A stretch of 9,776 nt of DNA, taken from CAVPRW01 sp046727435 [NCBI: bacterium]. Lineage in GTDB: Bacteria > Tectomicrobia > Entotheonellia > J063. This document shows, piece by piece, positions 1 to 6,041 of this stretch. Position 1 is the first letter of the stretch. Each line of letters opens with the position of its first letter. The notes beneath the pieces were generated by a model. That model saw only the letters and a program-made list of their open reading frames with translations, was not told the DNA's origin and searched no databases. The position numbers and the translations under genes are program-made. The DNA lies in the NCBI GenBank assembly GCA_046727435.1, contig JBKPCR010000272.1, positions 1-9,776 of the forward strand. The letters run 5' to 3'.

Positions 1-1347
1 CGCTGGCGTGGGCGTGTCGGCCGGATGGCACCACCGAGTTTCTCAACCAACGCTGGCTCGACTATACGGGCCTCTCAATGGCACAGACCCTCGACTGGGG
101 GTGGACAGTGCCGATCCATTCCGAAGACCTCGGGAAGCTGATGGAGACCTGGTCACATCTCCTCGCCTCTGGAGAGCCAGGGGAGGAAGAAGCACGCCTC
201 CGACGTGTCGATGGCGAGTATCGCTGGTGCCTCTTTCGTGCGGTGCCGGTGCGCGACGAGCTGGGACACGTCGTGAAATGGTATGGCACGACGACCGACA
301 TCGAGGACCGCAAGCAGGCCGAAGAGCGGATGCGCAACGAGAACCTGGCGCTCCGCGAAGACATCGATTGCGCGTCGATGTTCGAGGAAATCGTGGGTTC
401 CTCGGAAGCGCTCCGCACGGTACTCCGGCACGTCGCGCACGTGGTGCCGACGGAGGCCACCGTGCTCATTGTGGGGGAAACTGGCACCGGCAAAGAACTG
501 ATCGCGCGGGCCACTCATCAGCGGTCCAACCGTGCCACGCGGGCCTTTATCCGGGTGAATTGCGCGGCCATTCCGCCCACGCTGATCGCGTCCGAATTAT
601 TCGGGCCACGAGAAGGGCGCCTTCACCGGGGCGCTGCAGCGGCGGCTGGGGCGTTTTGAAGCGGCCCATGGCGGCACCATCTTCCTGGACGAGATCGGTG
701 ACCTCCCGGCCGAGACGCAGATGGCGCTCCTGCGCGTGCTGCAAGAGCGCGAATTCGAGCGCATCGGGAGTAACCAGCCGATTGCGGTGGATGTGCGTGT
801 GCTGGCCGCGACCAACCGCGACCTGCCGTCAGCTGTAGCGGCCGGCACTTTCCGCCAGGACCTCTGGTATCGACTCAATGTCTTCCCCATCCAGATCCCC
901 TCGCTGCGCGAACGCGTGGACGACATTCCTGTACTCGTCGAGTATCTGATCGAGCGCTACGCCAAAAAGGCCGGGAAGAAGATCAGGACCATCAACAAGC
1001 AGACCTTGGCATTGTTTCAAACCTACGACTGGCCCGGGAACATCCGCGAACTGCAGAACGTCATTGAGCGCGCCGTCATCCTGTGTGCGAGCGACACCTT
1101 TGCCGTCGAGGAGCGCTGGCTGCAGCGGGAAGCCCCCCCGCGGTCGGGGCCGGGCATGCCCTTGGTGGCGGCCCGTGCCGCGCACGAACGCGCCCTCATC
1201 GAAGCCGCGTTGTCCGAGTGCCGCGGCCGGGTGTCCGGCCCAGCCGGCGCGGCGGCCAAGCTGGGCCTGCCGCGGCAGACGCTCGAATCGAAAATCAAAG
1301 CCTTGGGCATTCACCTCCAGCAATTCAAAACGCGATCAGGTGACTGA
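1..1347 (+). pseudogene. PAS-domain sigma-54-dependent Fis-type transcriptional activator, 5' partial, frameshifted
   Basis: An enhancer-binding protein that would use ATP to open sigma-54 RNA polymerase promoters. The reading frame is already open at base 3, so the true start lies to the left. Bases 3-320 encode the end of a PAS domain (RPDGTTEFLNQRWLDYTG, then VKWYGTTTDIEDRKQ). The AAA+ domain follows, with Walker A GETGTGKE at 474-497, the sigma-54-contacting GAFTGA loop at 616-633 and Walker [12 protein letters not shown] at 670-702. A C-terminal Fis-type helix-turn-helix ([19 protein letters not shown]) ends at about 1310. There is no receiver domain, so the PAS domain is probably the sensor. 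One extra C at about 606 shifts the frame between SELFG and HEKGAFTGA. Unless this is a read error, the product loses GAFTGA, Walker B and the DNA-binding domain. No slippery sequence suggests programmed frameshifting. Family assignment is very secure; pseudogene status is less so. Confidence 0.9.
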
Positions 1348-1444
1348 CGCACCCGGCACCGGCCAGCAGGCACTGGGAGACCTCCAGCGCCGTGTGCTCC
1401 TGGCGCGTGCCTGCTGACGGACACCCCTACGCTCCTGCGTCCGC

Positions 1445-1540
1445 CACATCGGATCGATGTGTCCCACCGCCGATCCGCCTCCTCGCACAATTGTGCCGAT
1501 CATGTGTGCCGATCATTCAGCAATTGCCGATTTATCGGCA
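1445..1540. promoter_or_regulatory. Repeat and palindrome cluster, putative upstream activator sequences
   Basis: The heptamer TGCCGAT occurs at 1494-1500, 1507-1513 and 1525-1531, and inverted at 1534-1540. The last two form the perfect dyad TGCCGATTTATCGGCA (1525-1540). The first two sit in a 13-base tandem repeat (1492-1504 and 1505-1517) with one mismatch. Just upstream are two more perfect palindromes: CACATCG-GAT-CGATGTG (1445-1461) and GCACAATTGTGC (1485-1496). The cluster lies about 70-165 bases before the predicted transcription start of the STAS gene, the usual place for enhancer sites of sigma-54 activators. Such an activator is encoded immediately upstream. The repeats are seen directly; binding by that protein is inference. 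Confidence 0.55.
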
Positions 1541-1566
1541 CTCCCATTCCCATCGAAGCGCAAATA

Positions 1567-1579
1567 CGTCAACAGTTTA
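1567..1579 (+). promoter_or_regulatory. IHF-like bending site
   Basis: CGTCAACAGTTTA matches the IHF consensus WATCAANNNNTTR at TCAA and TTA with correct spacing, but differs at the first two bases. It lies between the enhancer-like repeats and the -24/-12 element, where IHF commonly bends DNA at sigma-54 promoters. The motif is short and degenerate, so its position is the main support. Confidence 0.3.
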
Positions 1580-1583
1580 CGAA

Positions 1584-1599
1584 TGGTCTCATTCTTGCC
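1584..1599 (+). promoter_or_regulatory. Putative sigma-54 (-24/-12) promoter for the STAS gene
   Basis: TGGTCTCATTCTTGCC has GG at 1585-1586 and GC at 1597-1598, exactly ten bases apart, within TGG and TTGC as in the consensus TGGCACG-N4-TTGCW. Transcription would begin near 1610, about 48 bases before the STAS start codon. The adjacent sigma-54 activator gene and the upstream repeats support it. Confidence 0.55.
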
Positions 1600-1657
1600 A
1601 TAGCTCCTCTCGTCAACGGTCACAGACAACGCAGAGGACAGGAAAAAGACAGCGCAG

Positions 1658-1924
1658 ATGACATGCAAGATTGAACGGCATACTGACGGACAACACACGA
1701 CGCTCCGGCTGATCGGCCACCTGCAAGCGGCGCATCTGGAGGCCTTGCAGGCACAACTGAAGAGCAACGGCCCCAGGACAGTGTTGGACCTGGACGAGGT
1801 GACGCTGGTGGATGTGGAGGTGGTTCGCTTCCTCGGCGGTTGTGAGGCCGCAGGTATTGCCGTCCTCCGTGGCCCACCCTATATCCGCGAGTGGATCCGC
1901 AGGGAGCAGGACAGCCATGGATAG
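1658..1924 (+). CDS. Small STAS-domain protein (SpoIIAA/anti-sigma-antagonist-like)
   Basis: An 88-residue soluble protein that is essentially a single STAS domain. TTLRLIGHLQAAHLEALQAQL forms the first strand and helix, TVLDLDEVTLVDVEVVRFL the central strand-turn-helix, and the ending PYIREWIRREQ is typical of small bacterial STAS proteins. STAS domains act as protein-protein switches. In SpoIIAA-type antagonists a serine follows the Asp of the central turn; here the turn reads VDVE, so the phosphorylatable serine appears to be absent. Phosphorylation control is therefore unlikely, and the partner is unknown. The start ATG has only a modest purine-rich stretch (AGAGGACAGGA) 15-25 bases upstream. 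It is the first gene after the putative sigma-54 promoter. The frame is intact, unlike most of its neighbours. Confidence 0.8.
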   Translation: MTCKIERHTDGQHTTLRLIGHLQAAHLEALQAQLKSNGPRTVLDLDEVTLVDVEVVRFLGGCEAAGIAVLRGPPYIREWIRREQDSHG

Positions 1925-2181
1925 GTGGGTCGTGAGGACCATGGGGGCGAGACGCCGGGCACAGCCCTCAGGAAGCCGCCGGTGGGCGCTGTCGCACATG
2001 ACCGAACACAGGACAGTTGAGGCGCATACATCCTTGTCTTTCCGACACCCGCTTGTCGCCTTGGGCCTCATAAAGGCCATCGTGCGACAGAGCCAAACAT
2101 CATCTCCACCGTCGCCGGAGAAGTCTGCATCCTTGGGAACGCCGATCGTGTCAGCAGCCTACAAACCATCACTCACCAATC

Positions 2182-2190
2182 GAGGAGAAG
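2182..2190 (+). promoter_or_regulatory. Ribosome binding site of the chimeric dehydrogenase
   Basis: GAGGAGAAG lies directly before TCATGATGAG. It supports starts at ATG 2193 or 2196; a third in-frame ATG at 2205 is also possible. Confidence 0.55.
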
Positions 2191-2192
2191 TC

Positions 2193-2490
2193 ATGATGAG
2201 AGCAATGCGCGCCGAGTCGTTCACGGGGTACGGAGGCCTGAAGCTGGTAGAGGTACCAAAGCCTATTTTGGCTGACGGGAGGGTCCTTGTCCGGATCACC
2301 GCAGCAGGCGTCACCCCGCTGGACCACACCATCCTTTCGGGTGGCTATCCGCCAGCGACGGCTCCTTTGATATTGGGGAACGAGGGAGCGGGCGTTGTGG
2401 ATGATCCTGGTGACTCCTCTTTTCCAGTGGGCGCCCGGGTCATGTTCACTGGTCCTTACGGTGTCTTTGAAGACGGAACCTACCGCGAGG
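2193..2490 (+). pseudogene. N-terminal fragment of a zinc-binding-dehydrogenase/quinone-oxidoreductase (MDR superfamily)
   Basis: About 99 codons of the GroES-like substrate domain of a medium-chain dehydrogenase/reductase. Signature stretches are ESFTGYGGLKLVEVPKP, RITAAGVTPLDHTILSGGYP and PLILGNEGAGVVDD, then FPVGARVMFTGPYGVFEDGTYRE. Family members are about 320 residues and catalyse NAD(P)H-dependent reduction of quinones or enones. After GTYRE the sequence stops resembling this family and its frame continues only as meaningless residues to a stop at 2592-2594. The nucleotide-binding domain that should follow is missing; an MDR C-terminal half of another subfamily follows, one base out of frame. 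The ribosome binding site is good, so a 134-residue product could still be made, but it would have no cofactor domain. Confidence 0.75.
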
Positions 2491-3189
2491 GACCTGCGCA
2501 CGCTCGATTCCGGGCGAGCGCCGGTCACGACAGAGCTGGGCGTCCTCGGGATGCCCGGGTTCACGGCGTATGGCGGCCTGCGTGTGATCGGTAAGCCCGT
2601 GCCCGGGGAAACGGTGGTCGTCGCGGCGGCGAGTGGACCGGTCGGATCGCTGGTCGGCCAGCTCGCCAAGATCGCCGGCGCGAGGGCGGTCGGCATCGCC
2701 GGCGGCCCGCAGAAATGCGCCTATGTGAAGGATGACCTCGGCTTCGACGCGGTCGTCGATCACCGTGCATCCGGTTTCGCAGCAGAGCTTGCGGTGGCCT
2801 GCCCGGACGGCATTGACGTCTATTTTGAGAATGTCGGCGGGGCGATCTGGCAGGCGGTGTTGCCGTTGCTCAATAAGTTCGCGCGCGTCCCCGTCTCCGG
2901 CCTGATCGGGCAGTACAACGGCGTGGGAAAAGGCGACGGCACCGACCGGCTGCCCGCCACCATGCGCGAGATTCTGTCGAAGAGCCTGACGCTGCGCGGC
3001 TTCATCAACTACGAATTTGCTGAACAGCACTACGCCGAATTCCTGCGCGAGGTCGGAGCCGGCATCGCCAATGGCCGCATCCGCTACCCTGAGGACATCG
3101 TCGACGGTCTGGAGAAGGCGCCCGAAGCCTTTATCGGCATGCTGGAAGGACGCAACTTCGGCAAGCTAATCGTCCGAGTGGACGCCTAG
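2491..3189 (+). pseudogene. C-terminal part of an NADP-dependent oxidoreductase (CurA/YncB-like MDR), joined out of frame to the preceding fragment
   Basis: From DLRTLD (2491) to the stop at 3187-3189 this is the C-terminal two thirds of a CurA-type NADP-dependent alkenal/enone reductase. It shows LGVLGMPGFTAYGGL, the Rossmann nucleotide-binding motif AAASGPVGSLVGQLAKIAG, GFDAVVDHRA, GIDVYFENVGG and a normal C-terminus, EGRNFGKLIVRVD. Full-length members have about 335-345 residues; about 232 remain and the GroES-like half is absent. The frame is open back to TTG 2395 and ATG 2401, but residues before 2491 are the preceding gene read in the wrong frame. An internal start such as ATG 2551 would give a bare nucleotide-binding domain. 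The stretch is more GC-rich than the fragment before it, which fits a different origin. Confidence 0.8.
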
Positions 3190-3276
3190 CGCCGCTACGG
3201 CGAGGCGCGGCGGCTGAACAGACTATGGAGCCCATTGTGAGGAGCTAGCGATCAAATGACAACGAAGGAGAAATAC

Positions 3277-4025
3277 ATGGGTAAGCTTGAAGGAAAAATT
3301 GCACTCATTACTGGTGGCAATAGCGGCATTGGCCTTGCGACGGCGAAGCAGTTTGTGAACGAAGGCGCGTACGTCTTCATCACGGGGCGCCGTGAACCGG
3401 AGTTGGCTGCGGCGGTCAAGGAGATCGGAAGAAATATAACCGGCGTACAAGGAGACGTGTCGAACCTTGGCGATCTTGATCGCCTCTTCGCGCAAATCAA
3501 GCGGGAGAAGGGCACGCTCGATATTGTGTTCGCGAATGCCGGTGTTGCGAAGGTTGCCCCCTTCGGCGAGATCACTGAGGAGCACTATGACGCGATCTTC
3601 AACATCAATGTGAAAGGCCTCCTGTTCACGGTGCAGAAGGCGCTTCCGCTGATGCCGGAGGTGCCTCTATCATCCTAAATGCGTCCATCGTCGCCAGTAA
3701 AGGGTTGCCGGAGAACAGTGTGTATAACGCCACAAAAGCCGCCGTGCGTTCGTTCGCGCGGACATGGACAACGGACTTAAAGGATCGCCGCATTCGCGTG
3801 AACGCGGTGAGCCCAGGCTTCATCGAGACGCCCGGACTGAATGAGCTGCTGGCTTCCTCACGAGCGGGTGAGCAACACTTGAAGATGCTTCCCAACACTG
3901 TTCCGCTCGGCCGGCGCGGTACACCCAATGAGATCGCGAAGGCCGTGGTGTTTCTCGCATCCGACGACAGTAGCTACATCACTGGAACGGAACTGTTTGT
4001 GGATGGCGGCTTCGCACAAGTGTAG
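3277..4025 (+). pseudogene. SDR-family oxidoreductase (glucose/3-oxoacyl-reductase type), one-base frameshift
   Basis: A classical short-chain dehydrogenase of about 249 residues once the frame is repaired. It has the cofactor motif TGGNSGIG (residues 12-19), ANAG at 86-89, catalytic Ser137, Tyr150 and Lys154 (NSVYNATK), and the C-terminus SYITGTELFVDGGFAQV. Such enzymes oxidise or reduce hydroxyl/keto groups with NAD(P)(H). ATG 3277 is chosen over ATG 3256 because AAGGAG lies six bases before it and the family begins [14 protein letters not shown]. At 3658-3662 one G seems to be missing: GAGGTGCC where GAGGGTGCC would read EGAS. The first frame therefore stops at 3678 and loses the catalytic Ser, Tyr and Lys. 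The rest continues cleanly in another frame to 4025. A single homopolymer slip in otherwise well-conserved sequence is either a recent mutation or a sequencing error. Confidence 0.85.
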
Positions 4026-4115
4026 GCCGTGAATAGAACGCATCTGTATACACGTAAGCGTCATGATTGTGTTGCCGCTTACCGGAAAAAATGTTCCGAA
4101 CACAAGGGGTTGTTT

Positions 4116-4244
4116 ATGCGGCAGTTGCAACTCGTCGCTCACGGCGAACCTTCAGGCAAAAACGCCTCGGGAGAAAGAAGAATAGTAGACGAAGTTCGAA
4201 AGTTGGAGGATGGGCTTTACCTCGGTCTAGCTGTCTGGGATGAC
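4116..4244 (+). pseudogene. 5' stub of another medium-chain dehydrogenase fused to an unassigned fragment
   Basis: ATG 4116, preceded by AAGGGG, starts MRQLQLVAHGEPS, which I recognise as the N-terminus of a zinc-dependent alcohol dehydrogenase/quinone-oxidoreductase subfamily. The resemblance ends after 13 residues. The same frame continues through RIVDEVRKLEDGLYLGLAVW (4179-4238), which looks like protein but which I cannot assign, and then runs as low-quality sequence to a stop at 4461-4463 inside the next gene. Most likely two remnants were brought together by deletion. A real small protein of 115 residues cannot be ruled out. The rest of the 350-base gap between the SDR gene and the tautomerase holds only the hairpin and promoter-like site listed separately. 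Confidence 0.4.
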
Positions 4245-4303
4245 CCACGCGCGCTGTCGTCGGGAGCGATTTCCGCACGGACATCGCCGCGGAGTAAAGC
4301 GGC

Positions 4304-4340
4304 CGGCAGCCATTCAAGCCAACGAGCTCGATGGCTGCCG
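4304..4340. repeat. Perfect 10-base inverted repeat (possible operator or RNA hairpin)
   Basis: CGGCAGCCAT (4304-4313) and ATGGCTGCCG (4331-4340) are exact inverted copies around a 17-base loop. They end 35 bases before the intact tautomerase start. No T-run follows, so it is not an ordinary terminator; an operator or a leader hairpin is more likely. Confidence 0.5.
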
Positions 4341-4347
4341 ATCTGCT
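4332..4347 (+). promoter_or_regulatory. Possible second sigma-54 promoter, upstream of the tautomerase
   Basis: TGGCTGCCGATCTGCT has GG (4333-4334) and GC (4345-4346) ten bases apart, with TGGC and TGCT matching the consensus ends. Transcription would begin near 4358, just before the ribosome binding site AAGGAGAG. It overlaps the right arm of the inverted repeat and contains another TGCCGAT. It could be chance; the evidence is weaker than for the site at 1584. Confidence 0.3.
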
Positions 4348-4375
4348 CAGTAACGTCAAACAAGGAGAGTTTCAA

Positions 4376-4777
4376 ATGCCAGTCGCAAAGATTCATGTCC
4401 TCGAAGGGCGATACGACGAGCGCCGCCTCACCAACGTGTCGAAGGCGGTCCAGGATGCGCTGATCAGCATTCTGAAGATTCCCACGGACGACTTCTTCCA
4501 GATCATCCATGAGCTTCCGCGCAACCGCTTCTTGCACACGCCGTCGTTTGTCGGGATGAAATACTCCGACGACTTCATCTTGCTTGAAGTCGCGTTCATC
4601 TCTGGCCGGCCGAAAGAAACCCGCCTCGCCTTGCTCAAGGAACTGAACCAGCGGATTGCCGCTGGCGCCGGAATATCACCAGATGACGTGATGATCCGGC
4701 TCTCCGAGAGGCCAGGCGAGAACGTTTCGTTCGGTCAGGGGTTGGCGCAACGCGCGTTCGTTTCACAGGCAACCTGA
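4376..4777 (+). CDS. Tautomerase-superfamily protein (4-oxalocrotonate-tautomerase-like)
   Basis: A 133-residue protein of the long-chain tautomerase type, about the usual length. The start ATG is fixed by AAGGAGAG six bases upstream and by the proline directly after Met (MPVAKIHVLEGRYDERRL). That N-terminal Pro, freed by Met removal, is the catalytic base in this superfamily. The body shows LTNVSKAVQDALISILKIP, DDFFQIIHELP and KETRLALLKELNQRIAAGAG, and ends ISPDDVMIRLSERPGENVSFGQG. Members catalyse keto-enol tautomerisation or related dehalogenase/hydratase reactions. The physiological substrate cannot be read from the sequence. It is the only clearly intact enzyme gene of the block, and its stop overlaps the ribosome binding site of the next gene, implying co-translation. 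Confidence 0.85.
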   Translation: MPVAKIHVLEGRYDERRLTNVSKAVQDALISILKIPTDDFFQIIHELPRNRFLHTPSFVGMKYSDDFILLEVAFISGRPKETRLALLKELNQRIAAGAGISPDDVMIRLSERPGENVSFGQGLAQRAFVSQAT

Positions 4778-4789
4778 AGGGGGACCACC

Positions 4790-4900
4790 ATGCCTTACCT
4801 GCACCTTGATTTACCCGGGACCTATCCCGTCCAAGTAAAACGCGAACTGGCGACACGGCTTTGCAAGCTTTACGCGGAAGTCATGGAGACACAGTTGTGA
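4790..4900 (+). pseudogene. Second tautomerase gene, truncated after 36 codons
   Basis: MPYLHLDLPGTYPVQVKREL, with RLCKLYAEVMETQL at the end, is the start of a 4-oxalocrotonate-tautomerase-like protein of a different subfamily, again with Pro after Met. AAGGGGGA at 4776-4783 is a good ribosome binding site and overlaps the stop codon of the preceding tautomerase, so the two were probably a coupled pair. TGA at 4898-4900 stands where relatives have Trp, in QLWRP; the next two codons still read RP, after which the resemblance ends. The stop may be a TGG-to-TGA change or a by-product of the junction with the antisense GMC fragment that begins here. Full-length members have well over 100 residues, so the product would be inactive. 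Confidence 0.6.
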
Positions 4901-5000
4901 CGACCGGAAACTCCGCCTGCAGCACGTGGATGTCGGGCCTGTCGAGGCGGCTGTCGCTCTTCCAGAACAAGGTCGCCTCCCCTCCGTCGGTGGAGGCCCC
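4897..5000 (-). pseudogene. Fragment of a GMC-family oxidoreductase
   Basis: Read on the minus strand, about 35 codons give GGEATLFWKSDSRLDRPDI, then HVLQAEFPVV. This resembles an internal stretch of the substrate domain of glucose-methanol-choline FAD oxidoreductases. Neither the FAD-binding N-terminus nor the C-terminal catalytic His/Asn region is present, and the frame closes at 4881. Its end meets the end of the truncated tautomerase on the other strand, so this is a rearrangement point. Bases 5001-5210 hold no further gene I can support; the minus-strand stretch GEAIAQVIEKTVKVQPVQ near 5070-5125 looks protein-like but is unassigned. Confidence 0.45.
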
Positions 5001-5210
5001 GATGGACCAACCTCTCCCTGCGGCGTCCGTCTGGAGGTGTCTGCCTGCAGCCGACGGCTGAAAATGAGAGGTGAGCTCTGGACCGGCTGCACCTTCACCG
5101 TCTTCTCGATCACCTGGGCGATCGCCTCTCCTGCACGGTGACGCGTCCGCTAGCCGTTGCGCTCATATCCACCATCAAAGGGCCACGGGGAGGCTCCTTC
5201 CGCCGGCGAA

Positions 5211-5747
5211 TCACCGGTTGTTGTTCATAGCGCGACGGATGAGCTCGTTCATCGGCGGAGTGGGATTCAGCACTTGCGCCGCGATTTCCCCGCCGCGAAC
5301 GGGAAGCGTGCGATCGAGGAAGCCGACCTGGACGAGCACCGACGCCTGGTCCCAGTAGATGTGCTCGTGCGCCACCTTGTCGCCTTCGAACTGCACGATG
5401 GCGACCATCGGGACCTCCACGCGTGTGCCGGTCGGCGCGATGCCGGGCAGAAGCCAGTTCATGCGAATCGAGTGCGTGAAGCGCATAATCAACTCATCGA
5501 CGACCCGGCCCTGCCCGATGGTCCGCGAGACGGGAACCATCTCCATGTCCGGCGGGATGTGTGACAGGAAATGGTTCTCGTAGAAGTCGCGCACTTCGTC
5601 TCGCCCTCGGGCACCGATCATCAAGGCGACCACGTTGACGTAGGGCTCCGTGGTCATCGTCTCGAGGGCTTGCTCAGGGCTCTTCGCGGCGAACTCCGAC
5701 GTCAGGTGCTGCTCCTAGGCGCTCGACAGTGTTCCTTCGGTTTCCAT
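5211..5747 (-). pseudogene. SnoaL/NTF2-like protein with premature TAG
   Basis: A protein of the cone-shaped NTF2-like fold (SnoaL/ester-cyclase group), used as small-molecule isomerases, cyclases or hydrolases. From ATG 5747, preceded by GAGAGGAG, it reads METEGTLSSA-stop-EQHLTSEFAAKS and continues intact to AMNNNR. TAG at 5715-5717 falls where the paralogue starting at 7160 has Trp (DAWNAHLRTEF), so a TGG-to-TAG change is likely. Family landmarks are GRDEVRDFYENHFLSHIPPD, MVPVSRTIGQGRVVDE, WLLPGIAPTGTRVEVP and HEHIYWDQASVLVQ. Translation could restart at ATG 5657 (MTTEPYVNV), giving 148 residues that keep most of the fold. A duplicated start region lies just upstream. Confidence 0.75.
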
Positions 5748-5787
5748 CTCATTGACTCCTCTCGTTTCCATCACATCGACTCCTCTC
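5740..5787 (-). repeat. 24-base tandem duplication carrying ribosome binding site and start codon
   Basis: Bases 5740-5763 and 5764-5787 are adjacent copies with two mismatches in 24. On the minus strand each copy contains GAGAGGAGTC and then ATGGAAAC, so both the ribosome binding site and the ATG are duplicated. Because 24 is eight codons, the outer ATG (5771) is in frame with the inner one (5747) and would add METRGVNE. Confidence 0.8.
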
Positions 5788-6041
5788 AAGGTGCATCACG
5801 AAGTAGGCCGCTCCAATCACCCGGCCACTCCCGCGCGGCAGGCCGTGGCGCGACCTGCGCCAGCCCCGAGCACGACGCGGTCCCGGTCCACCAGGGCGCT
5901 GGGTGACACCGTTCCACGCCGTTGGCAGCCGGTCGGTCCGACCCGTCATCGCCACCAGCGACGCGCGGGCGACTCGCGCCCCGATCATGACTGCATTCTA
6001 CAGGGCTCGCGAGCCGGGTTCTTGGCGAGGCTTGCGGTCTT
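5788..6041. other. Gap between SnoaL-like gene and AraC remnant
   Basis: I see no convincing gene here. On the minus strand TGGCGCAGGTCGCGCC (5862 down to 5847) has GG and GC ten bases apart, about 91 bases before ATG 5771. A similar string occurs before the paralogous SnoaL-like gene; see findings. Confidence 0.4.

Noticed and set aside
600-660. Programmed ribosomal frameshift in the sigma-54 activator
   Set aside because: The site (TTCGGGCCACGAG) has no slippery heptamer or following pseudoknot that I can see, and this protein family is not known to use frameshifting.
1400-1420. Sigma-54 promoter at TGGCGCGTGCCTGCT
   Set aside because: GG and GC are nine, not ten, bases apart, a spacing that normally abolishes sigma-54 promoter function.
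3190-3212. Terminator hairpin after the chimeric dehydrogenase (GCCGC ... GCGGC)
   Set aside because: The stem is only five pairs and no T-run follows; GC-rich sequence gives such pairs often.
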